From Gracilariopsis chorda (lineage: Eukaryota > Rhodophyta > Florideophyceae > Gracilariales > Gracilariaceae): a DNA stretch of 21,285 nucleotides. The translations under genes were made by a program, and so were the position numbers. The stretch covers positions 1 through 21,285 of the forward strand of contig NBIV01001168.1 in the NCBI GenBank assembly GCA_003194525.1, written 5' to 3'. A model generated the notes under the pieces. That model was given only the letters and a program-made list of their open reading frames with translations. It made no database searches and was not told where the DNA came from. Positions within the stretch are counted from its first letter, which is position 1; each line of letters opens with the position of its first letter. Shown here in pieces: positions 1 through 7,136 of the stretch.

Positions 1-129
1 GCAGGAATGCGGAACGTCTACAGGGCCAACACTCGGGCCCGCCGAAACCGTCAGATTCAATTATACACGTCGTATTGGCACGATTTTTGGAAAAATCAAA
101 AACGGGCCACCCAGATTCAACGGTCATGA
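1..129 (+). CDS. Penelope-like RT, C-terminal 42 residues (partial)
   Basis: This is the in-frame 3' end of an RT whose start lies before the window; the stop is TGA at 127-129. The tail is rich in Arg, Gln, Tyr and Trp and matches the C-terminus of the other copies exactly. It contains no GIY-YIG-like residues. It is too short to identify alone; the assignment rests on identity with units 4 and 5. Confidence 0.85.
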   Translation, partial: AGMRNVYRANTRARRNRQIQLYTSYWHDFWKNQKRATQIQRS

Positions 130-336
130 CAGTTTCGTAACGGACAAGTTGTCACAGCCTACACGCCTTTTTGTAACGGTATTGTTGCCGATAACGTGGT
201 GGTTACGTGACAAACGGTCATGATGTTTACAGATAGACGTAACGGATCCTCCTGGATCCCCCTCCGTAGAAACCTGCGTAGAAACTGCTGGATGCAGCGT
301 AGAAAAGGATAGAGCAGTGCTAGGGTATCTGGAGGA

Positions 337-344
337 TATATAAG
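337..344 (+). promoter_or_regulatory. TATA box
   Basis: TATATAAG is a consensus Pol II TATA element, at the same place in every leader. A start about 30 nt downstream would fall near 365-375, in CATCTCC-like pyrimidine sequence, only about 30 nt before the hammerhead. The start site itself is inferred. Confidence 0.6.
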
Positions 345-397
345 GAGTGCCAGACTCCCCTCTGGCCATCTCCTTCCCTCCTCACCCCAACAACCAA

Positions 398-433
398 GGC
401 ACTGAGGAGTCGTAAAGACGAAAGCGCTCTGCC
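398..433 (+). ncRNA. Type I hammerhead ribozyme (copy 1)
   Basis: All conserved core positions are present: stem I GGCA (398-401) with TGCC (430-433), CTGAGGA (402-408), stem II GTC (409-411) with GAC (417-419) closed by loop GTAAA, GAAA (420-423), GCGC (424-427), and TC before the predicted cut after 429. Core position 7 is G, which the CTGANGA consensus allows. Stem III is only the palindrome GCGC plus the A-U pair, too short to fold well in one molecule, so activity is expected mainly as a dimer, as known for PLE and retrozyme hammerheads. Cleavage would give a 5'-OH at 430 and a 2',3'-cyclic phosphate at 429. Confidence 0.92.
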
Positions 434-624
434 AACCTTTCCCTCTTTCCCTTCTTCCCCCCCCTTCCCTGCTGCTCCCCCTCATTTTCCGGACTCTAAG
501 TCCTTAAGCCGTCTCTCTCTCCCCCTTTGCTCCCTGCGCGACGCCGCACCCCTCAACCCCTAAAAAGGAAAAAACCCCTAATCGCCGTGGGGTAGTTGCC
601 GTCGCCGATCAAGTCTCTTTCACC

Positions 625-1523
625 ATGTCTCGCCGCATCACCCGAAAGATGGCCGAGCATCCAGCCGAAAGGAAGTCGAAGCAAATCCATTTCAATCTCC
701 AGCCGACGAGGAGAAGGATATACCGACGATGAACTCTATGCTGTGGTGAAGCCTCATTTGGATCGCGTCTGCGCTCCTTATCGCAAGAAGATCCTTGAGG
801 TAGATGAGAAGATCGCTCGCAGAAGCATCATCCTGGATGAACTTATGAAGCATCAGGACAACGGGACAGTGCCAAAGTCCATTGTCTTGCCCCGAATGCC
901 TCAACTCCCGAGTTCCCAGGTTGATGAGTTTGACTCTAAGTTCAAGGACATTGCGCATGCATTCGTTACTGCTACGCTGAGTCTTGTCGTCAAAGCCCGG
1001 GCTACCGATCTAAAAGCCCTCGCTGACGAGAGAAAAGTCCTATTCACTGAAGCCACGGAGAAGCTGGAGGAGTCACTATTCGATGCGTACCACATTGCCA
1101 AACAAATGGCAGAGTCGCAAGTGACCTCCGTTCTCAACCGCTATAAGGAGTTTCTCGAATCTTCACTTGAGAAAAGCCGGCTTCAGACTGAACTTAAGAG
1201 CTCTTTCCGACACTTCGTGGAAAATGAGAAGAAGAACGCTGACCTCCTGAAGAAAAACCGCGCCGAGGCCGACGAAGTGGAGGCTCCTGCAACTGCGGGG
1301 GTCGATCGGCTGCGGGAGGAGATGAAGCAACTTAAGAAGGACATTAGTTCTCTTAAGAATTCTCATAAACCCCCCAGAGGCAAGGGACCCTAAAAACCCC
1401 TAAAGGGAACCCAAAACCCCTAAAAGCCAACACACATCTGGGGGGAAGACGAAGTCGAGAGGAAAGCCGAAGCCAAAAAACGAAAGCGAGGCGCCGCCGG
1501 ACGGGGCGCCAAGCAAAAACTAA
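625..1523 (+). pseudogene. ORF1 coiled-coil protein, unit 1 copy (frameshifted)
   Basis: The start CACCATGT is intact. A deletion near 668-671 moves the frame and a second near 719-721 moves it again. From there the reading follows the unit 2 protein up to the tail, where a lost C near 1386 gives an early TAA at 1391-1393. Two compensating indels near 1252-1262 change four residues. The end given is the position that matches the normal ORF1 stop. Whether these are real mutations or assembly errors cannot be told here. Confidence 0.8.
1475..1510 (+). promoter_or_regulatory. -1 frameshift signal, unit 1 copy
   Basis: The slippery AAAAAAC (1475-1481) and the hairpin GGCGCC (1490-1495) / GGCGCC (1505-1510) are present. 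The spacer is 8 nt, one G shorter than elsewhere, and the surrounding frames are disturbed by indels. Confidence 0.55.
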
Positions 1524-3385
1524 CCGTTCTCGGCTGAGGAAGCCCGGTTCCTTTTGATCCGAAGGAGTTGAAGTACAACCCACCCGGTAGGAATTCCCGA
1601 TTCCGAAGTACCATATGACGTCAAAAAGGTACTCTCGGTTTGGGGGTGGGTTCATGCTCAGAACTCCACTGAAGGTATGTCTGCAAGACACAGTGGATCA
1701 ACTTTTCAAGGAACTCGGAACTGTGGCAGGGAGAGTCGACATTCCGTCCAACATACGAGTCAAAGGAAAGCTTGAGAGAGAGATTTACTCGTATGGGGAT
1801 TGATCGACCTCCATCCTTGCATCTTACATTGATGCGAGGAATCCGGTACATTAAGAAGATGGACTGGGTCATCAAGAAGCCGACAAGAACCTTGGTCTCA
1901 CGCTTATGGCCGAGAGTTCTACGACGGTCTTGTGCAGAAGGAGATCCACGAGGGTGCATTCTCCGAAGTCAGTGCTTTCCCCCTTGGAAGCCTGCTCGGT
2001 AACCTCCTGGTGGTTCTCGAAGTATGTCAAAAAGGACGCAATTTCAATGACGAGATCCTCCACTATGCACAAGGAGCCAAAGACCCAGCACCCTTCTATG
2101 TACTGCCAAAGATCCACAAGCCACGGTCAAGTCTAGACCTATCACCGCATCGCATTCATATATCACTGCGGATTTGTCTAGAAAATTGAGTACCATCCTC
2201 AACGAACTGGTACTCAAGATACCGGCTATTTTCCGTTAATAGCTGGCAGACCGTGCGGCAATTGGAACAAATACGCCTCCTACTGATTGCGTTTTTCTTA
2301 ACGTATGACGTGGAGAGGTGTTACCCCAGTATCGACATCAAGGACGCCATACGACTGTTAACCAAGAGCAACCTAAGATCTTCATGGCTGACAATGGCTT
2401 CTGGTGTCGAGTACTACAGTTCATCATGTACAACAACTACGTGACTGATGGACATGGGGTACATAGACAGTTGGTTGGCACAGCAACAGGAACAGCCGTA
2501 GCTCCTGCCTTTGCCAATCTGTACCTGTTCTATAAGTTCCGAAGGATCTTCAAGGACTTTGTCAGCAGTGTCATCATCAACCGTCGCTACATTGATGATG
2601 GTCTCGTGATACTGCGGAACAGAGAGGCTGCCGACCTGCTCATTGCAACGACTGAACACATGTTCGAACCTACGCATGACATGGGATTATCAGTGAAAAG
2701 AAGGCAGTCTATCTGACCTGGAGATATACAAAGGGCGGAGATTCTTCTTCCACAATCTCTTGGACGTTAAGGTGTACACTAAGCCTATCTCCAAGTTCCT
2801 GTACCTCCATGGCAAGTCCAACCATCCACGCACACGTTCACCGGTGTAGTTAAGGGCGAACTGATTCGCTATTTACGGAACACCACGATGAACGCACGTG
2901 GAAGGCCAAGGTGGCTCACTTGTTCAGAATGTTGGCGCATCGAGGATACACTGGAAAGTATCTACGCGCTGCGCTGGATTATGTAAGCTACCGTGACAGG
3001 GCAAAGTATCTCGAACGCGCGGAACGGGAGCCTCCTGACCTAGGATCCCTCGTGAAGTGCAGATTCCATCCACAGATGAAGAAGTATTGGCGCCAGTTCC
3101 AAGCCTGGATTGAGTTTCAGCTGCCACGTCATGGAATTCGAGAGAAGTGGCCACGTACGCTCTTGTTCAAGAGGGCGAACAGTGTCAGCCGCCATGTCAT
3201 CAGTGCGGTACCCTGTTTTAAAGTCTGCAGACTTTAAACAGCGTGCGCATGGCCGTGCAGGAATGCGGAACGTCTACAGGGCCAACACTCGGGCCCGCCG
3301 AAACCGTCAGATTCAATTATACACGTCGTATTGGCACGATTTTTGGAAAAATCAAAAACGGGCCACCCAGATTCAACGGTCATGA
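1481..3385 (+). pseudogene. Penelope-like RT, unit 1 copy (many frameshifts)
   Basis: Blocks of the RT can be followed through all frames: the LPKIHKP region near 2102-2122, the YDVERCYPSID block near 2303-2340, GTATGTAVAP near 2480-2510, YIDD at 2588-2599 followed by Gly, and the C-terminal block to the TGA at 3383-3385. At least ten single-base indels split it. The five-C tract (1979-1983) is the form that keeps the frame open in unit 6. As written it cannot give a full RT. Confidence 0.85.
3213..3241 (+). repeat. Palindrome in RT 3' end, unit 1 (one extra T)
   Basis: This is the same inverted repeat as in the other units, but an extra T in the left arm makes it 29 nt and also shifts the RT frame. 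Confidence 0.75.
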
Positions 3386-3591
3386 CAGTTTCGTAACGGA
3401 CAAGTTGTCACAGCCTACACGCCTTTTTGTAACGGTATTGTTGCCGATAACGTGGTGGTTACGTGACAAACGGTCATGATGTTTACAGATAGACGTAACG
3501 GATCCTCCTGGATCCCCTCCGTAGAAACCTGCGTAGAAACTGCTGGATGCAGCGTAGAAAAGGATAGAGCAGTGCTAGGGTATCTGGAGGA

Positions 3592-3599
3592 TATATAAG
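3592..3599 (+). promoter_or_regulatory. TATA box
   Basis: TATATAAG lies 60 nt before the hammerhead's first stem and has the same surroundings as in the other leaders. Confidence 0.6.
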
Positions 3600-3651
3600 G
3601 AGTGCAGACTCCCCTCTGGCCATCTCCTTCCCTCCTCACCCCAACAACCAA

Positions 3652-3687
3652 GGCACTGAGGAGTCGTAAAGACGAAAGCGCTCTGCC
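3652..3687 (+). ncRNA. Type I hammerhead ribozyme (copy 2)
   Basis: The core is complete: GGCA 3652-3655, CTGAGGA 3656-3662, stem II GTC/GAC with loop GTAAA, GAAA, palindromic GCGC, and a predicted cut after C3683 before TGCC. Beyond the 4-bp stem I the flanks form a symmetrical CCAA/AACC internal loop, which could take part in a loop I-loop II contact. Confidence 0.92.
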
Positions 3688-3781
3688 AACCTTTCCCTCT
3701 TTCCCTTCTTCCCCCCCTTCCCTGCTGCTCCCCTCATTTTCCGAGGACTCTAAGTCCTTAAGCCGTCTCTCTCTCCCCCTT

Positions 3782-3820
3782 ATGCTCCCTGCGCGACGCC
3801 GCACACCCTCAACCCCCTAA
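3782..3820 (+). CDS. 12-codon upstream ORF in the leader
   Basis: This is the first ATG downstream of the ribozyme cut site and encodes a 12-residue Arg/Pro-rich peptide. Its TAA is part of a CCCTAA word. ORF1 begins 61 nt later and is the next ATG. The same small ORF occurs at 7037-7075, 10285-10323, 16798-16836 and 20053-20091; it is altered in the leader of unit 5 and lost in that of unit 1. It may lower or time ORF1 translation. There is no evidence that the peptide itself has a role, and near-identity of the units means its presence in each is weak evidence of selection. Confidence 0.4.
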   Translation: MLPARRRTPSTP

Positions 3821-3881
3821 AAGGAAAAAAACCCCTAATCGCCGTGGGGTAGTTGCCGTCGCCGATCAAGTCTCTTTCACC

Positions 3882-4784
3882 ATGTCTCGCCGCATCACCC
3901 GAAAGATGGCCGAGCATCCAGCCGAAGAGGAAGTCGAAGCAAATCCATTTCAATCTCCAGCCGACGAGGAGAAGGATTATACCGACGATGAACTCTATGC
4001 TGTGGTGAAGCCTCATTTGGATCGCGTCTGCGCTCCTTATCGCAAGAAGATCCTTGAGGTAGATGAGAAGATCGCTCGCAGAAGCATCATCCTGGATGAA
4101 CTTATGAAGCATCAGGACAACGGGACAGTGCCAAAGTCCATTGTCTTGCCCCGAATGCCTCAACTCCCGAGTTCCCAGGTTGATGAGTTTGACTCTAAGT
4201 TCAAGGACATTGCGCATGCATTCGTTACTGCTACGCTGAGTCTTGTCGTCAAAGCCCGGGCTACCGATCTAAAAGCCCTCGCTGACGAGAGAAAAGTCCT
4301 ATTCACTGAAGCCACGGAGAAGCTGGAGGAGTCACTATTCGATGCGTACCACATTGCCAAACAAATGGCAGAGTCGCAAGTGACCTCCGTTCTCAACCGC
4401 TATAAGGAGTTTCTCGAATCTTCACTTGAGAAAAGCCGGCTTCAGACTGAACTTAAGAGCTCTTTCCGACACTTCGTGGAAAATGAGAAGAAGAACGCTG
4501 ACCTCCTGAAGAAAACCGCCGCCGAGGCCGACGAAGTGGAGGCTCCTGCAACTGCGGGGGTCGATCGGCTGCGGGAGGAGATGAAGCAACTTAAGAAGGA
4601 CATTAGTTCTCTTAAGAATTCTCATAAACCCCCCAGAGGCAAGGGACCCCTAAAAACCCCTAAAGGGAAACCCAAAACCCCTAAAAGCCAACAACAATCT
4701 GGGGGGAAGACGAAGTCGAGAGGAAAGCCGAAGCCAAAAAACGGAAAGCGAGGCGCCGCCGGACGGGGCGCCAAGCAAAACTAA
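3882..4784 (+). CDS. ORF1, Gag-like coiled-coil protein with basic tail (intact)
   Basis: This 300-residue protein starts at an ATG in good context (CACCATGT). The first 35 residues are acidic. Residues about 35-247 are rich in Glu, Lys, Leu and Ala and look almost wholly helical, with a short heptad-like segment at 230-247 (LREEMKQLKKDISSLKNS). Residues 248-300 are a strongly basic Lys/Pro/Gly/Arg tail with TPK-like repeats, typical of nucleic-acid binding. No zinc knuckle, protease or endonuclease motif is visible. By position and make-up it is probably the RNA-binding or multimerising protein of the element; coiled-coil ORF1 proteins are known in some PLEs (Athena). The last 13 codons lie after a slippery heptamer, so a share of ribosomes may continue into the RT. 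I do not recognise a named family. Confidence 0.85.
   Translation: MSRRITRKMAEHPAEEEVEANPFQSPADEEKDYTDDELYAVVKPHLDRVCAPYRKKILEVDEKIARRSIILDELMKHQDNGTVPKSIVLPRMPQLPSSQVDEFDSKFKDIAHAFVTATLSLVVKARATDLKALADERKVLFTEATEKLEESLFDAYHIAKQMAESQVTSVLNRYKEFLESSLEKSRLQTELKSSFRHFVENEKKNADLLKKTAAEADEVEAPATAGVDRLREEMKQLKKDISSLKNSHKPPRGKGPLKTPKGKPKTPKSQQQSGGKTKSRGKPKPKNGKRGAAGRGAKQN
4647..4687 (+). repeat. Telomere-like CCCCTAAA words inside ORF1
   Basis: Three exact CCCTAAA heptamers fall in 41 nt, the complement of TTTAGGG telomere repeats; a fourth lies in the leader near 3816. They encode residues 256-269, the Pro/Lys part of the ORF1 tail. The same block occurs in every unit, with small indels. It may be a codon effect (ACC CCT AAA = Thr-Pro-Lys) or a captured telomeric stretch. 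Confidence 0.5.
4736..4772 (+). promoter_or_regulatory. -1 ribosomal frameshift signal joining ORF1 to RT
   Basis: The heptamer A AAA AAC (4736-4742) sits in the ORF1 reading frame as cca AAA AAC, exactly the X XXY YYZ form used for -1 frameshifting. Nine nt later a hairpin can form from GGCGCC (4752-4757) and GGCGCC (4767-4772); CC (4759-4760) and GG (4765-4766) can extend it past a bulged G, leaving loop GGAC. After a -1 slip the next codon is CGG at 4742-4744, which is the RT frame. The RT frame is open from just before this overlap and has no ATG until well past the ORF1 stop. Frameshifting is inferred; reinitiation at the later ATG is the alternative. Confidence 0.75.
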
Positions 4785-6639
4785 ACCGTTCTCGGCTGAG
4801 GAAGCCCGGTTCCTTTGATCCGAAGGAGTTGAAGTACAACCCACCCGTAGGAATTCCCGATTCCGAAGTACCATATGACGTCAAAAAGGTACTCTCGGTT
4901 GGGGTGGTTCATGCTCAGAACTCCACTGAAGGTATGTCTGCAAGACACAGTGGATCAACTTTTCAAGGAACTCGGAACTGGGCAAGGAGAGTCGACATTC
5001 CGTCCAACATACGAGTCAAAGGAAAGCTTGAGAGAGAGATTACTCGTATGGGGATTGATCGACCTCCATCCTTGCATCTTACATTGATGCGAGGAATCCG
5101 GTACATTAAGAAGATGGACTGGGTCATCAAAGAAGCCGACAAGAACCTTGGTCTCACGCTTATGAGCCGAGAGTTCTACGACGGTCTTGTGCAGAAGGAG
5201 ATCCACGAGGGTGCATTCTCCGAAGTCAGTGCCTTCCCCTTGGAAGCCTGCTCGGTAACCTCCTGGTGGTTCTCGAAGTATGTCAAAAAGGACGCAATTT
5301 CAATGACGAGATCCTCCACTATGCACAAGGAGCCAAAGACCCAGCACCCTTCTATGTACTGCCAAAGATCCACAAGCCCACGGTCAAGTCTAACCTATCA
5401 CCGCATCGCATTCATATATCACTGCGGATTTGTCTAGAAAATTGAGTACCATCCTCAACGAACTGGTACTCAAGATACCGGCTATTTCCGTTAATAGCTG
5501 GCAGACCGTGCGGCAATTGGAACAAATACGCCTCCCTACTGATTGCGTTTCTTAACGTATGACGTGGAGAGTGTTACCCCAGTATCGACATCAAGGACGC
5601 CATACGACTGTTAACCAAGGAGCAACCTAAGATCTTCATGGCTGACAATGGCTTCTGGTGTCGAGTACTACAGTTCATCATGTACAACAACTACGTGACT
5701 GATGGACATGGGGTACATAGACAGTTGGTTGGCACAGCAACAGGAACAGCCGTAGCTCCTGCCTTTGCCAATCTGTACCTGTTCTATAAGTTCCGAAGGA
5801 TCTTCAAGGACTTGTCAGCAGTGTCATCATCAACCGTCGCTACATTGATGATGGTCTCGTGATACTGCGGAACAGAGAGCTGCCGACCTGCTCATGCAAC
5901 GACTGAACACATGTTCGAACCTACGCATGACATGGGATATCAGTGAAAAGAAGGCAGTCTATCTGGACCTGGAGATATACAAAGGGCGGAGATTCTTCTT
6001 CCACAATCTCTTGGACGTTAAGGTGTACACTAAGCCTATCTCCAAGTTCCTGTACCTCCATGGCAAGTCCAACCATCCCACGCACACGTTCACCGGTGTA
6101 GTTAAGGGCGAACTGATTCGCTATTTACGGAACACCACCGATGAACGCACGTGGAAGGCCAAGGTGGCTCACTTGTTCAGAATGTTGGCGCATCGAGGAT
6201 ACACTGGGAAAGTATCTACGCGCTGCGCTGGATTATGTAAGCTACCGTGACAGGGCAAAGTATCTCGAACGCGCGGAACGGGAGCCTCCTGACCTAGGAT
6301 CCCTCGTGAAGTGCAGATTCCATCCACAGATGAAGAAGTATTGGCGCCAGTTCCAAGCCTGGATTGAGTTTCAGCTGCCACGTCATGGAATTCGAGAGAA
6401 GTGGCCACGTACGCTCTTGTTCAAGAAGGGCGACAGTGTCAGCCGCCATGTCATCAGTGCGGTACCCTGTTTAAAGTCTGCAGACTTTAAACAGCGTGCG
6501 CATGGCCGTGCAGGAATGCGGAACGTCTACAGGGCCAACACTCGGGCCCGCCGAAACCGTCAGATTCAATTATACACGTCGTATTGGCACGATTTTTGGA
6601 AAAATCAAAAAACGGGCCACCCAGATTCAACGGTCATGA
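4742..6639 (+). pseudogene. Penelope-like RT, unit 2 copy (frameshifted)
   Basis: The RT continues in the -1 frame from the slippery site, but one-base losses break it, including one in the G run before the internal ATG (near 4900), one in the four-C tract 5236-5239, and others near 5393, 5549, 5814 and 5879, plus an extra G near 6210. YIDD lies at 5841-5852 and is followed by Gly. The stop is at 6637-6639. Blocks on either side of each indel match the other copies exactly. Confidence 0.85.
6467..6494 (+). repeat. Perfect 28-nt palindrome in RT 3' end, unit 2
   Basis: The arms CTGTTTAAAGTCTG and CAGACTTTAAACAG are exact reverse complements with no spacer. The sequence is in frame in the RT C-terminal coding region. 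Confidence 0.9.
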
Positions 6640-6844
6640 CAGTTTCGTAACGGACAAGTTGTCACAGCCTACACGCCTTTTGTAACGGTATTGTTGCGAT
6701 AACGTGGTGGTTACGTGACAAACGGTCATGATGTTTACAGATAGACGTAACGGATCCTCCTGGATCCCCCTCCGTAGAAACCTGCGTAGAAACTGCTGGA
6801 TGCAGCGTAGAAAAGGATAGAGCAGTGCTAGGGTATCTGGAGGA

Positions 6845-6852
6845 TATATAAG
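6845..6852 (+). promoter_or_regulatory. TATA box
   Basis: TATATAAG lies 61 nt upstream of the hammerhead, followed by the GCCAGA/TCTGGC hairpin. Confidence 0.6.
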
Positions 6853-6905
6853 GAGTGCCAGACTCCCCTCTGGCCATCTCCTTCCCTCCTCACCCCAACA
6901 ACCAA

Positions 6906-6941
6906 GGCACTGAGGAGTCGTAAAGACGAAAGCGCTCTGCC
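6906..6941 (+). ncRNA. Type I hammerhead ribozyme (copy 3)
   Basis: The core and stems are complete and identical to copies 1 and 2. The predicted cut is after 6937. Confidence 0.92.
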
Positions 6942-7136
6942 AACCTTTCCCTCTTTCCCTTCTTCCCCCCCTTCCCTGCTGCTCCCCCTCATTTTCCGAG
7001 GACTCTAAGTCCTTAAGCCGTCTCTCTCTCCCCCTTATGCTCCCTGCGCGACGCCGCACACCCTCAACCCCCTAAAAAGGAAAAAACCCCTAATCGCCGT
7101 GGGGTAGTTGCCGTCGCCGATCAAGTCTCTTTCACC

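Larger units (their letters stand above)
1..429 (+). mobile_element. PLE unit 0, 3' part only
   Basis: The window opens inside the last 43 codons of an RT copy and runs through the leader to the first hammerhead cleavage site. The RT tail here is in frame. The 28-nt palindrome that precedes it in other units lies just outside the window. Confidence 0.9.
130..624 (+). promoter_or_regulatory. Non-coding leader between RT stop and unit 1 ORF1
   Basis: In order: a region rich in TAACGG/AACGG words (about 121-250), a GGATCC pair at about 243-258, three CGTAGAAA words at about 266-306, a TATA box, a small hairpin (GCCAGA 349-354 with TCTGGC 361-366), the hammerhead, a pyrimidine tract (about 434-490), a GGACT/AGTCC hairpin near 490-505 and telomere-like C/A-rich words just before ORF1. 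The upstream-ORF ATG found in other leaders is lost here, where the run reads CTTTGCTCC. Confidence 0.8.
430..3683 (+). mobile_element. PLE unit 1 (most error-rich copy)
   Basis: A complete unit of 3254 nt. It has many more indels than the others, in ORF1 and throughout the RT, so neither frame is open end to end. It shares YIDD-Gly with units 2 and 3 and the five-C tract (1979-1983) with unit 6. The excess of indels would fit either low read coverage here or a genuinely older copy. Confidence 0.92.
3386..3881 (+). promoter_or_regulatory. Non-coding leader before unit 2 ORF1
   Basis: This is the clearest leader. A block rich in AACGG and TAACGG covers the first 115 nt, and the word AACGGTCATGA occurs twice, once over the RT stop (about 3376) and once near 3470. 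Then come GGATCC words, three CGTAGAAA words, the TATA box, the hammerhead, a pyrimidine tract of about 55 nt (3688-3742), a hairpin (AGGACT 3744-3749, loop CTA, AGTCCT 3753-3758), a 12-codon upstream ORF, and C/A-rich telomere-like words at 3811-3840. No AATAAA signal is visible. Confidence 0.8.
3684..6937 (+). mobile_element. PLE unit 2 (intact ORF1)
   Basis: A complete unit of 3254 nt. It is the only unit whose ORF1 is open over all 300 codons, and it has an intact upstream ORF, slippery heptamer and frameshift hairpin. Its RT is broken by several one-base deletions. It carries YIDD-Gly. Confidence 0.94.
6640..7136 (+). promoter_or_regulatory. Non-coding leader before unit 3 ORF1
   Basis: It has the same order of parts as the unit 2 leader, with the upstream ORF intact at 7037-7075. 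Private one-base losses occur near 6680 and 6698 in the AACGG-rich block. Confidence 0.8.

Noticed and set aside
3243..3479. Small plus-strand ORFs spanning the RT end and leader (repeated at 12999-13235 and 16258-16494)
   Set aside because: They overlap the RT in another frame, have no homology features and recur only because the array repeats.
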